A DNA stretch of 18,923 bases. It comes from CAZKRL01 sp964555295. Lineage in GTDB: Bacteria; Bacteroidota; Bacteroidia; Flavobacteriales_D; Sanyastnellaceae. The notes beneath the pieces were generated by a model. It saw only the letters and a program-made list of their open reading frames with translations. It searched no databases and was not told the origin of the DNA. The position numbers were made by a program, and so were the translations under genes. The DNA is taken from the NCBI GenBank assembly GCA_964555295.1, contig CAZKRL010000046.1:1-18923 (forward strand), in the 5' to 3' direction. Shown piece after piece: positions 6,027-15,100 of the stretch; the first letter of the stretch is position 1, and each line of letters opens with the position of its first letter.

Positions 6027-7300
6027 TTTGTAGTTTTGAAAATAAGCGTGAAAGTACTTCCTTTACCAGGTTCACTGTGCACTTTGATGTTTGCCTTGTG
6101 CGCCTTGAGAATGGTTTTAACATAAAATAGGCCAAGGCCAAATCCCCTCACTGAGTGAAGGTCGCCCGTTGGAACGCGATAGAATTTTTCAAAAATCATC
6201 TTTTGATGTTGTCGGCTGATGCCTACGCCATTGTCTGCTACTTCGACCAATAGATTTCTATCACTGTCGTTGCTGGTTCGAACAGTAACTTCCGGGTTAT
6301 CTTCTGCATATTTGATAGCGTTATCCAAAAGATTATGTATCACGTTCGTAATATGAACCACATCTCCTTTAACGCAGTGGAATTGTGCGCTCGGGTTGAA
6401 AGTGAGTTTGCCATCTTTGTCCGCTGCCTGCACTTGGAAAGTTTCTGAGGCGGTTTTGAGTAACTCATGAACATCCATTTTGTCGTTCTTGAGCTGCACT
6501 TTCTTCGGGGTCAATGATGCAATTTGCAATACTCTTTCCACTTGAGTTTTTAATCTTCCATTTTCACTTTTGATAATTCCGATATACTGGTTGAGTCTGC
6601 TTTTATCCTCCTGCACTGCCGCCAATGAAATGGCCTCCGCGGAGAGTCCAATGGTGGAGATAGGTGTTTTAAGTTCATGTGTCATGTTGTTGACGAAATC
6701 TGTTCGGATGTCGGTGAGTTTTTTTTGTCGCAACATCACGAAAATGGTGTAAGAGAAAAAAATGATGATGAGGAGGATTACAATACTCGAATACATCCAA
6801 AAATCCAGTTGGAGGATTATAAATGCCGTCTTGTTGGGAAAGAGTACTCCGAAGTAGTGACCATCAGACTGAAAGTCTTTTAGCGATTGAATTTTTTGAG
6901 CCGGTTGTGTCTGTAGACTGTCATTCCATGAAACTTTAGAGCCGAATACGATGGAGTCAGTGAAGCAGTCATATATTCCATACTCAAAATCCTCCATCAG
7001 GTTGGATTTACTAAACTGACTCTTAATCAAGCTTTCAAGCAAATAGGGTTGTGGAGTGTCATTGATGTTTGCAATGAAATAGTTGGAAGTCATCTGCTTT
7101 ACGGGATCTGCTTGTGCCGAATCTTTATTGATGATGTGAATTTGCTTCACGACTTCAGATAGCGCTACGAAAACGCGTTTGTTGAATTGCTCCTCTTGAA
7201 GGGCATATGCCTTCCTAACCCAAAATACTTGTCCTGCAATGATGATGATGAGTGAGACTAACGCAAGTAGAATCGTAACAATGATAGTACGCCGGCTCAT
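6023..7300 (-). CDS. Membrane sensor histidine kinase (RprX-like)
   Basis: From the ATG at 7300 the protein has 425 residues. There is a transmembrane helix at about 5-27, a periplasmic sensor region of about 140 residues without a recognisable fold, and a second transmembrane helix at about 168-190. No HAMP domain is visible before the HisKA domain. The H-box is THELKTPIS, with His208 as the phosphorylation site. The HATPase domain shows the N-box (NLLDNAIKYA, 323-332), G1 (ADNGVGIS, 355-362) and G2 (GFGLGLFYVK, 386-395), all intact. An upstream frame opening to 7417 adds 39 residues that overlap fabD and precede the first helix, so I reject it. fabD ends 7 nt upstream and the regulator gene overlaps by 4 nt. 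The signal is unknown. Linkage to a periplasmic peroxidase makes envelope or oxidative stress plausible, but this is inference. Confidence 0.95.
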   Translation of the reverse strand: MSRRTIIVTILLALVSLIIIIAGQVFWVRKAYALQEEQFNKRVFVALSEVVKQIHIINKDSAQADPVKQMTSNYFIANINDTPQPYLLESLIKSQFSKSNLMEDFEYGIYDCFTDSIVFGSKVSWNDSLQTQPAQKIQSLKDFQSDGHYFGVLFPNKTAFIILQLDFWMYSSIVILLIIIFFSYTIFVMLRQKKLTDIRTDFVNNMTHELKTPISTIGLSAEAISLAAVQEDKSRLNQYIGIIKSENGRLKTQVERVLQIASLTPKKVQLKNDKMDVHELLKTASETFQVQAADKDGKLTFNPSAQFHCVKGDVVHITNVIHNLLDNAIKYAEDNPEVTVRTSNDSDRNLLVEVADNGVGISRQHQKMIFEKFYRVPTGDLHSVRGFGLGLFYVKTILKAHKANIKVHSEPGKGSTFTLIFKTTK

Positions 7301-7307
7301 ATAACTT

Positions 7308-8189
7308 TCAGTTTTCCGTTGCGCTGGAACAAACGAGGTCTCTTTGTACCTTCTTGAATAATCCTTGTAAGACTTTGCCCGGCCCAACCTCAATGACCTC
7401 ACTGCAACCATCAGCAATCATGGCCTGCATAGTTTGGGTCCATCTCACTGGCGCAGTTAGCTGCGCTACCAGATTTTGCTTTATTTCCGATGGATCCGTT
7501 ACGGCTTTGGCAGTAACGTTTTGATATATAGGACAGATAGGTTCCTTAAAACGGGCCTGAGCAATGGCATGCTCAAGTTCAACTCGGGCAGGTTCCATGA
7601 GCGGACTGTGGAAGGCGCCGCCTACTTGCAGTTGCAGCGCACGTTTTGCCCCCGCCGCGAGTAGTTTAACACAAGCTTCTTCTATAGCTTTCATTTCACC
7701 GGAGATGACGAGTTGTCCGGGACAATTATAATTGGCAGCCACCACCACACCTGAAATTTCATTACAAATGTTTTCGATTATTGCGTCTTCAAGTCCGAGT
7801 ACAGCAGCCATAGTAGATGGATTTGCCTCACAAGCTTTTTGCATCGCAGCAGAGCGCAATGCAACTAGTTTAAGCCCCGTCTCGAAGTCAAGGGCTTGTG
7901 CCGCAACCAAAGCAGAGAATTCACCAAGACTGTGACCAGCTGTCATTTTCGGTGACTCTGATGACAAAGTATTTAGCGCTGCCATGCTGTGAAGAAATAT
8001 TGCTGGCTGGGTAACCCGCGTTTGGCGTAAATCTTCGTCTGACCCGGAGAACATAATATCTGTTATGCGAAAGCCCAATATTTCATTTGCTTGCTCTAGT
8101 AGATTTCTTATCGCTGCTGACTCATTATAGAGTGTGTGCGCCATTCCAGGAAACTGGGAACCTTGGCCCGGGAATACATAAGCTTTCAT
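7308..8189 (-). CDS. fabD: Malonyl-CoA:acyl carrier protein S-malonyltransferase
   Basis: This is a 293-residue enzyme that moves malonyl groups from CoA to acyl carrier protein, starting fatty-acid elongation in the cytoplasm. The family signature is complete: GQGSQFPGM at residues about 8-16, the nucleophile in GHSLGE (Ser87 when numbered from this ATG), a conserved Arg in ALRSAAMQ, the catalytic His of GGAFHSPLM (His194), and the C-terminal EVGPGKVLQGL motif. The ATG at 8189 is preceded by an in-frame TTG that adds one residue; ATG is preferred. It is the first gene of the four-gene minus-strand unit. A weak -7-like TAAATTCG lies about 19 nt upstream on the minus strand. The combination of fabD with a two-component system and a peroxidase is not a functional pathway I know, so co-regulation may be only incidental. 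Confidence 0.97.
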   Translation of the reverse strand: MKAYVFPGQGSQFPGMAHTLYNESAAIRNLLEQANEILGFRITDIMFSGSDEDLRQTRVTQPAIFLHSMAALNTLSSESPKMTAGHSLGEFSALVAAQALDFETGLKLVALRSAAMQKACEANPSTMAAVLGLEDAIIENICNEISGVVVAANYNCPGQLVISGEMKAIEEACVKLLAAGAKRALQLQVGGAFHSPLMEPARVELEHAIAQARFKEPICPIYQNVTAKAVTDPSEIKQNLVAQLTAPVRWTQTMQAMIADGCSEVIEVGPGKVLQGLFKKVQRDLVCSSATEN

Positions 8190-8331
8190 CAAATTTTTTC
8201 TGGCGAATTTAGCAAATGGTTTTGCGGCGTTGGAAATAAAAAGTGTTCCTCACATCAGTGCGTTTGATATGATTATAAGACGTTACACATTTTGAATTTG
8301 ATGATATCGCAAGATCAGGTTGTGCCTCAAT

Positions 8332-8339
8332 TATATTTG
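8332..8339 (+). promoter_or_regulatory. Candidate -7 box upstream of the LigB dioxygenase gene
   Basis: TATATTTG matches the Bacteroidota -7 consensus TAnnTTTG. No TTTG lies at the expected distance upstream, and the box is 99 nt before the ATG at 8439. It is the only full match I found in the 8190-8438 divergent gap, which otherwise holds nothing recognisable. Confidence 0.3.
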
Positions 8340-8438
8340 TCTTGAACACTATCACGAAATAGTGATGATGGATTTAGTTGAATATTGCGTCGATGATACC
8401 AATAGTGTTTGCGCTCGGTTGTGTTTTTGAATTTGAGA

Positions 8439-9320
8439 ATGGACAGAAAATCATTTATTCAGTCGCTTGTTTTATTACCATTAACGGCATCAGCAATGAA
8501 GCTTAGTGAATTGAACAAATTGGCCGAAAATTTGGGAAGTACGAATAGGATGCCTGCGTTATTCCTTGGTCACGGAAGTCCGATGAATGCCATTGATGAA
8601 AATGAATTTGTAATGGGGTTCCGCAACGTTGTGAAGGATATCCCAAGGCCCAATGCTGTTTTGTGTATTTCTGCTCATTGGGAGACCCATGGAACGTTTG
8701 TAACGGCAATGTCGAATCCGCCCACCATACATGACTTTGGTGGATTTCCTCAGGAACTTTTTGATGTTCAATATCCTGCGCCGGGCAGTCGCGCTCTAGC
8801 ATTAGAAACGCAGTCACTAATCACTTCAACTAATATTGGATTAGACGATAAATGGGGTCTCGATCACGGTGCCTGGAGTGTATTGGTGCATCTTTTTCCC
8901 AAGGCTGATATACCGGTGATTCAATTGAGTATTGATTATACTCGCGATGCTGAATATCATTACAATTTGGCAATGCAGTTGAAATCACTGCGAGAGCGCG
9001 GTGTATTGATTGTCGGAAGTGGTAATATGGTTCATAACCTGGGAATGGTGGATTGGAGACGTTTGAATGATTCGTTTGGCTTTGATTGGGCATTGGAAGC
9101 CAGCGATAAAATGAAAAAATTCATTCTCGACAAAAATCATGAAAAGCTTATTCAGTATCGTTCTCAAGGTAAAGCTTTTGATTTGTCCATTCCAACTCCC
9201 GAACATTTTCTGCCTTTGCTGTATACTTTGGCGTTGCAGGATAAAAATGACAACATTAGTTTTTTCAATGATAAGGCAGTGGCGGGCTCGCTAATGATGA
9301 CCTCGCTTAGAATTGGTTAA
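8439..9320 (+). CDS. LigB-family extradiol dioxygenase, 4,5-DOPA dioxygenase type
   Basis: From the ATG at 8439 the protein has 293 residues. Motifs of the YgiD/DODA group are clear: LFLGHGSPMNAID (His45), ISAHWETHGTFVTA (His80), TIHDFGGFPQELFDVQYPAPG, LDHGAWSVL (His143), GSGNMVHNLG (His199) and TPEHFLPLLY (His256). Members bind a divalent metal through conserved histidines and cleave catechol rings such as DOPA; the natural substrate in bacteria is often unknown. The first about 19 residues (MDRKSFIQSLVLLPLTASA) look like an export signal with a Tat-like RKSF, unusual for this usually cytoplasmic family. Alternatively, translation may start at the in-frame ATG at 8496 (MKLSELNKL). The upstream TTG at 8409 is unlikely. 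The gene stands alone, divergent from fabD. Confidence 0.9.
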   Translation: MDRKSFIQSLVLLPLTASAMKLSELNKLAENLGSTNRMPALFLGHGSPMNAIDENEFVMGFRNVVKDIPRPNAVLCISAHWETHGTFVTAMSNPPTIHDFGGFPQELFDVQYPAPGSRALALETQSLITSTNIGLDDKWGLDHGAWSVLVHLFPKADIPVIQLSIDYTRDAEYHYNLAMQLKSLRERGVLIVGSGNMVHNLGMVDWRRLNDSFGFDWALEASDKMKKFILDKNHEKLIQYRSQGKAFDLSIPTPEHFLPLLYTLALQDKNDNISFFNDKAVAGSLMMTSLRIG

Positions 9321-9493
9321 GGAACTGTCTTCATGTTATTCCGATGTAATCAAACCATAAGTGACATTGTCGTTAAAGGATGTATTTATAATGATCGGAT
9401 GATTTGTTTCCCGGACTTTATTCTGGAAGCACTGGTTGCTATTAATGATTTGTAATTTCTGAAATCTCCGCAAAGTGCAGTTAATTTTATCGT

Positions 9494-10846
9494 ATGAATA
9501 AAGGTCGTATTTTAATGGTGATGATATTGTGTGCATGCGGGTTTCCATATGCGCAGATAGCTCTGGTTACCGACACGTTAACGAATTTGGGGGAGGGGGT
9601 TCCCGATGGGTATTATACCCTCAGGATTTATGTTTCCTCAACCAATGAAAATGATCTGGTAAACGCTGTTGTCGGATCTTCCCAGTATCCATTATCCATA
9701 TCAATTCATGGAGGTGATGTATGGAATCATCCAACTTTTGGTGGTGCTCACAGCGGACAGGTGAATTGCAATTTGCAGGTGATTGACCCGTCGCAACGTT
9801 TTGATTCATTTGTTACTGTCGGTGATACTTGCGGTAATAATGTTAATACAATTAATGTTGTCGAGGATCCAGGGGCGACTCCATGGCTGTTGCCTTTCTT
9901 TCAGCCCACGGATTCAGTGTCAAATCAAATTTCAATCAACTCAGTTATTGGTGGAGGATGGTTTGTTACCGGTGAGAATGCATCAAATACTATGGGAGAT
10001 GATTTAAAGGTGCTAATCGCCCAGATTACAACCAATGGAACTATTTGTGGTGTCTTAAACGTTCAGGTTGCAGACAGCAGTGGAATAAACACTCTCCATA
10101 CAGGGCTTTCATTCGGACCTGAGGCGTGCAGCGGTATTTGTAATTTATCTGCGAATTGGTCGGTTCAACAACCTATTTGTTATGGTGATTTTGGCAGTAT
10201 TACTGCCGCACCTTCAAACGGGTTTGCTCCGTTTATTTTAAGGTTGGAGGGTATTGAGCAAGTGGCCTTATCAGCAGAGGAATTAGCTGGCGGTAATTAT
10301 GTTGCGTCGATTGAAGATGCTTTTGGTTGTATAGTTGAAGATACGATTGTGCTTGTAACAATAGAACCTATTGTGCCTGTTGGACTTTCAGCTGTTCCTA
10401 TCAATACTTCTGCGGGTGGTAATACAGAGTATTTTATTACTGGTGGCACACCACCTTATGTTGTCATGTGGTCAGGACCAAATGGTTTTTTTTCTGATGA
10501 TTTCAATCTGCCATCGTTGACTGATGTCGCCGATTCTGGTGACTATATTTTAACTATTACGGATGCCAACGGTTGCTCATTCAGCCAATCATTGTTGATT
10601 ACCGATTATACTGAACGGGATAAAATGACTTTCCAATTATATCCCAATCCGACTTCCGGTGATTTGATACTTGAAGGAGAATGGTCTGGGAATTTTTCAT
10701 TGAGGGATTTAAGCGGAAAAGAGTTACCCTTTGAAATATTGAAGACCGGCGATGGTTTATTTAAGTTGAATATTGGTTTGAGATCCGGGCCTTATATTCT
10801 TAGCGACCATACAAATCAATTGTCTTATCTGGTGGTAGTTTATTGA
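9494..10846 (+). CDS. T9SS-sorted surface protein with SprB-type modules
   Basis: This is a 450-residue secreted protein. It has a signal peptide at about 1-20 (MNKGRILMVMILCACGFPYA). Residues 21-215 form a domain I cannot assign, with GGGWF at 153-157 and a conserved-looking LIAQITTNGTICGVLNVQV segment. Two modules of SprB type follow: about 218-290 (CYGDFGSI...GGNYVASIEDAFGC) and about 300-370 (GGTPPYVVMWSGP...SGDYILTITDANGC). The C terminus (about 378-450) is a type A T9SS sorting domain beginning FQLYPNPTSGDL and ending with the GPYILS-type strand. The protein is expected to cross the outer membrane through the T9SS and be anchored or released there. It has the same module style as the giant protein at 12194-18763. 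The 9321-9493 gap upstream shows no clear promoter. Confidence 0.9.
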   Translation: MNKGRILMVMILCACGFPYAQIALVTDTLTNLGEGVPDGYYTLRIYVSSTNENDLVNAVVGSSQYPLSISIHGGDVWNHPTFGGAHSGQVNCNLQVIDPSQRFDSFVTVGDTCGNNVNTINVVEDPGATPWLLPFFQPTDSVSNQISINSVIGGGWFVTGENASNTMGDDLKVLIAQITTNGTICGVLNVQVADSSGINTLHTGLSFGPEACSGICNLSANWSVQQPICYGDFGSITAAPSNGFAPFILRLEGIEQVALSAEELAGGNYVASIEDAFGCIVEDTIVLVTIEPIVPVGLSAVPINTSAGGNTEYFITGGTPPYVVMWSGPNGFFSDDFNLPSLTDVADSGDYILTITDANGCSFSQSLLITDYTERDKMTFQLYPNPTSGDLILEGEWSGNFSLRDLSGKELPFEILKTGDGLFKLNIGLRSGPYILSDHTNQLSYLVVVY

Positions 10847-11066
10847 TTCTGCATTTTGTCTTTCTTGCGGTGTAATGATGATTTATGTATATGGATAACA
10901 CATTTTTCTCTATTGAGAATTGTTGGTCGAAATTATCTGTTAGTGTATAGGTTGGTGATTTCATAAAACATGTTAGCGGATTAGATATTCTGCCTACTTG
11001 TATTTTTTTGTGTTTTAATAAAGATTAGGCCTCTTTCTATTTGCGGAAATCAATATATTTAAATTT

Positions 11067-11339
11067 ATGAAGACGCTTTTTCTATCTTTTCTTTTAAGTA
11101 CAAATAATCGATATCATATCAATGTAGAATACTTAGGACGTGATATGTCTACGGGCCGTAAGATTTATTCTTTGGCCGGCGAGCTCGCTGTCTATCAAGG
11201 GTTGTATAGAGGAGAAGTTTTGGAGTTTGCCAGGACGGGAAGAATCAACGAACTGGATATTAATTTCGAGGATATGATAATGACAAGTAAGCCTATTTAT
11301 GGTTTCGTTGATAGACCTATTTCCGAACTAAAGAAATAA
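11067..11339 (+). CDS. Small hypothetical protein
   Basis: This is a 90-residue ORF with an ATG start in AT-rich DNA. The composition is protein-like (MKTLFLSFLLSTNN..., then EYLGRDMSTGRKIYSLAGELAVYQGLYRGEVLEF). I recognise no family. The first 11 residues are hydrophobic but too short for a convincing signal peptide, so the true start could be later. The 10847-11066 gap before it shows no clear promoter, terminator or RNA. It is convergent with the next gene, 54 nt away. Confidence 0.5.
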   Translation: MKTLFLSFLLSTNNRYHINVEYLGRDMSTGRKIYSLAGELAVYQGLYRGEVLEFARTGRINELDINFEDMIMTSKPIYGFVDRPISELKK

Positions 11340-11393
11340 TCTTCTCAGCATTTTTGTACGATGTGAATTGTTCATCACTCGCTCGTAATTGTT

Positions 11394-11864
11394 TTAATAA
11401 TAATTGATTTTTAGGTTATAAATATCAGTTTTGTTTCTGCGAATATTATTAATGTAGAATGCTCCGGCTTCAGGTATGTCTTCCAATAAGTCAAAGACCT
11501 TACATTCTTTAGGTAGAGAAGCAAATACCAGTGTGAAGGAATGTGTAACATTAGGTGTAGTCGTAAGTAAATTTGGGTACATAGCAATATTATATGCGCT
11601 GATAAGCTTGCTCTTATATGGGTTGTTTTTTGCTATAAGATAGGTAGTTTCCCAAATACGAATTTGATCCGCCATCCCGTGGTTATAATAATGGCAATGA
11701 ACGATAATTTGTTTTTCGTGATCCACTTGCGGCTCTAGAATTTCTTTTTTCCCCGATTCAATTTCTAATGCAATAAGGTTGTCATTGTTGTATAAGTTTT
11801 CTATCACACTATGTGTCGGTGTTTTCAATTTTATATTTAATGATTTTAATTGGGTATACGTCAT
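11394..11864 (-). CDS. Conserved-looking hypothetical protein
   Basis: This is a 156-residue protein with no signal peptide or membrane segment. It looks like a compact cytoplasmic beta-rich protein (IWETTYLIAKNN, THSFTLVFASLPKECKVFDLLEDIPEAG, FYINNIRRNKTDIYNLKI). The ending 'CK.FDL.E.IPE.G.F...NI.RN.TDVY...I' reminds me of uncharacterised proteins that are widespread in Flavobacteriales, but I cannot name a family or a function. The sequence is markedly AT-rich compared with the genes on either side. The frame is intact and long for such composition, which supports a real gene. Confidence 0.7.
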   Translation of the reverse strand: MTYTQLKSLNIKLKTPTHSVIENLYNNDNLIALEIESGKKEILEPQVDHEKQIIVHCHYYNHGMADQIRIWETTYLIAKNNPYKSKLISAYNIAMYPNLLTTTPNVTHSFTLVFASLPKECKVFDLLEDIPEAGAFYINNIRRNKTDIYNLKINYY

Positions 11865-12193
11865 ATTTGTTTAGCTATATTCTTAAAATGAGAATTGTGC
11901 GGCAATTTGAAAAGGTTATTTGCTATATCTGCCATCGCATCATGTTAATATTTCGAAATATAATAACCCATTTCAGTATCATGGTATTCGTCTATACTGA
12001 TGAATATAAAACTATCCACGAATAATTATTTAGTCGATATAGAAAGTCACATTTTGGAGTATTGGTGGCGAGTAATATTAATTACGCTCCTTTCATGAAT
12101 GCCTATATTATAATGGACTAATTATATACTTTACTGAATTTACTTTATGGGCAGTTATTCCTTAAATATTGATACTTTATGTTGAGCTATAAT
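11865..12193. other. AT-rich intergenic region without recognised genes
   Basis: These 329 bp separate the hypothetical gene at 11394-11864 from the stop codon of the giant gene. They are strongly AT-rich. I see no convincing ORF, tRNA or strong terminator hairpin here. The upstream signals of the 11394-11864 gene must lie in this stretch, but no TAnnTTTG box reads towards it. Confidence 0.6.
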
Positions 12194-15100
12194 TTACCGA
12201 ATGACTTGGAATTTAGTTGCTGTTGATCCGGTTAGGAAGAAGTATGTGCCTGGGCTTAAGTGTGAAATATTCACTTTAAATGAGTTAGACATAATTCCTT
12301 CCAGGCAGACTCTTCCGGTTTGATCTGTAATGCTCCATGGATTGCCATTGAGGACTGCAGATGTGCACACTGTAAATACTGAATTAACTGGATTAGGATA
12401 TAATTCTAACGATGAGCTGATCGACTCGTTGATGTTTAGCGGAAGAATACTGACATTCAACGTCGTGTATATCTCACAACCATTATTGTCTGTGTACGTT
12501 AGTTCAATAATATCATTTATACTATCCGACCAAGTAACATAGAAGTCAGGTGAAGTAGCAGAACCTATTGTGTTACCAGACAAGCTAGACCAGCTATAAT
12601 CACCACCCGAAATTGAGAATTGGTATATAGCAGTATCACCAGTTTCAATAATTTCAGGTCCGGTTATTATCCCAATAAGTGGTGTTGGATCGGTTAATGT
12701 TACTGTGGAATTGTACTCACAGCCAGCACTATCTGTAATGGTATAAGAATATTCTCCGGCAGATAAATTTCCGGCATAATTTCCTTGTCCAATGTTGTTG
12801 GCCCATTCGTAATTGTATGGCGCGAGGCCCCCAACTACCTCGTTAATGAGTATGCTTCCGTTGAATTCACCAGGGCATGTAGGATCGGTTTGTTCAACGG
12901 TTACATCCAGTATAGACGAGCCATCGCTTATAGCAGAGCTATCCGAAAATGTACATCCATTTATATCTTGAATTTGGAGTATGTAATTCCCTTCGTTTAG
13001 ATTGTCTATCATATTTAGCGTATCTCCATTATTCCAAACGTAATTATAGGGTGCAATACCGCCACTAACAGAGGCAATAATTGTTCCGAAGGAATCAAGA
13101 CAAGAAATATTTTCAACAGTGAAAGTGATTTCTATGGGTTCTGGTTGCTGAATTAGGATGGTGTCTTGCTGGATGCATCCTTGCGAATCGAAAATTTGGT
13201 AAGGATAATTTTCTGCGGCGAGCTCTGCAATATTGAAGGGTTCATTATAGCTTATATCATTCCAAGTTAATGTATAGGGCGGCGTGCCACCGTTAATATT
13301 GAAATCAATTTGTCCGGCTGAATCACCATAGCAATTGTTGTTTTCCAAAGTGAATGTAATGTACATGGAGTCGGGTTGAGGAATGTTGAAGCTCGAAGTG
13401 TACGTGCAAGAATTTTCGTCGGTTAGCAATACACTATAAGTGTTGGCGAATGCATTCACGAGATTTTGTGAATTCGACAGGTCACTCCATGAAAATGTAA
13501 CGGAAGCTGATGAGGAACTCCAATATAATTGTATTTGGCCGTCGTTGCCACCATAGCAGGATACCGGTATTACCACTGAGGAATCAATTTGCGGACCATT
13601 TATAGTTGCAAGTGTGATTTCTGTGGTGCCAGAACAGAGTCCATCTGAATATGCCACAGCATATGTACCTGCTGATAAATTCACTTGATTAGCAGGGCCA
13701 ATATTTCCATTCCAGACATACGTTACTTCCGAATTCGCGCTGATTACTAGAGCATCAATTGATCCGTCAGAATTACCACAAGTTGGAGCGGTGGTAATGA
13801 AGCTAACCTCTATGGGCACGCCGTTTTCTTCCACTGTTATGGATTCCTGATGACTGCATCCATTGTTATCAGAAATATATACCTCATAGTCGGCGGCAGG
13901 TAAATTCGATAGGGTGGAAGCAGTGCTGCCATTTTCCCAGAGTATATTATACGGACCATAACCTCCTGTAATAAAAATATTGATATTGCCTTCAAAAGCG
14001 TTGTTACAATTGGCGTTTTCGACTGCGGCTTGTATGTTTATTTCTTCGGGTTGCGCAATTGTGAATTCATATGATGCCACACAACCACTGGTTTCTGTTA
14101 CTGTGACCGCATACGTTCCTGCATATAATTGATCTTGCAATGAGTCGTTAGGATTGCTCACGCTAGGACTACCATTCAAACTATACCATTCATATGTATA
14201 GGGCTGTTGTCCGCCATCCGGTGATGCTGAAGCGTAGCCATCTGAACCGCCAAAGCAAGTCACATCTTCCGACTGAACATTCAGGAGGGGCAAGTTATTG
14301 CCAAGGAAGAACTGGTCTGTAGCGGTGCAACCATTGGATGCAATAGTTACAGTATACAGACCTACTGTGGCATCAAGAATCGTAGCGAGCGTATCAGTGA
14401 GTGTTCCGGTTCCTTCTTTACTCCAAGTATAGCTCACTACAGTTTCATTACCGGTAACCTCAGTCTCCAACACGCCGAAATTGTCGCCACATATTATCGC
14501 ATCGCCTGATATGTTGACTTGCAGGGGTAACAATGGACCATTAATACTTACGGTATCGGAAAAAACACAAGATTGTGCATCTGTAAGGGAAAAGGTGTAA
14601 TCTCCAGCCGACAGATTATTTTGAATAAAATTGTTGGTTAGAATTACGCTGTTCCAGGAAATGCTGTAAGGCGAAGTGCCACCAATGGGATTGATAGTAA
14701 CCGAGCCGTCATCACTATCGAAGCATGTTATATCGCTAATGGTATTAAGACTCATCAGGGCCGGAGGTTCGTTAACATTGAAATTGTTGGTGGCGCTGCA
14801 TCCATTCTCGTCGCTGACGGTTATAGTGTATGTGCCTGCTGCAATATTTTCAATAGTGTTTTCAAGTGCACCATTCGACCAAAGCACAGTGTAGGCCCCC
14901 GTGCCGCCCGCGATATCAATACTTATAGATCCATCACTGAATCCATGGCATGAGATATGGGTGAGGTTGAGCTCTTGAATGTTGATCGGTAATGGTTCGG
15001 TGATAGTGAAGCTGAAACCGCTCGTGCATCCATCTGGACTCGATTCGGTTATGCTAACATAGTAGTTTCCGGGCGGTAATGAATTCTGTTCATTCGCAGT

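Noticed and set aside
7301..7417. N-terminal extension of the sensor kinase to 7417
   Set aside because: It would overlap fabD by 110 nt in another frame and add a polar leader before the first membrane helix. The ATG at 7300 gives a normal kinase start.
9321..9493. Possible small RNA or riboswitch before the 450-residue T9SS gene
   Set aside because: No convincing conserved stem, terminator or known aptamer pattern was visible in this stretch.
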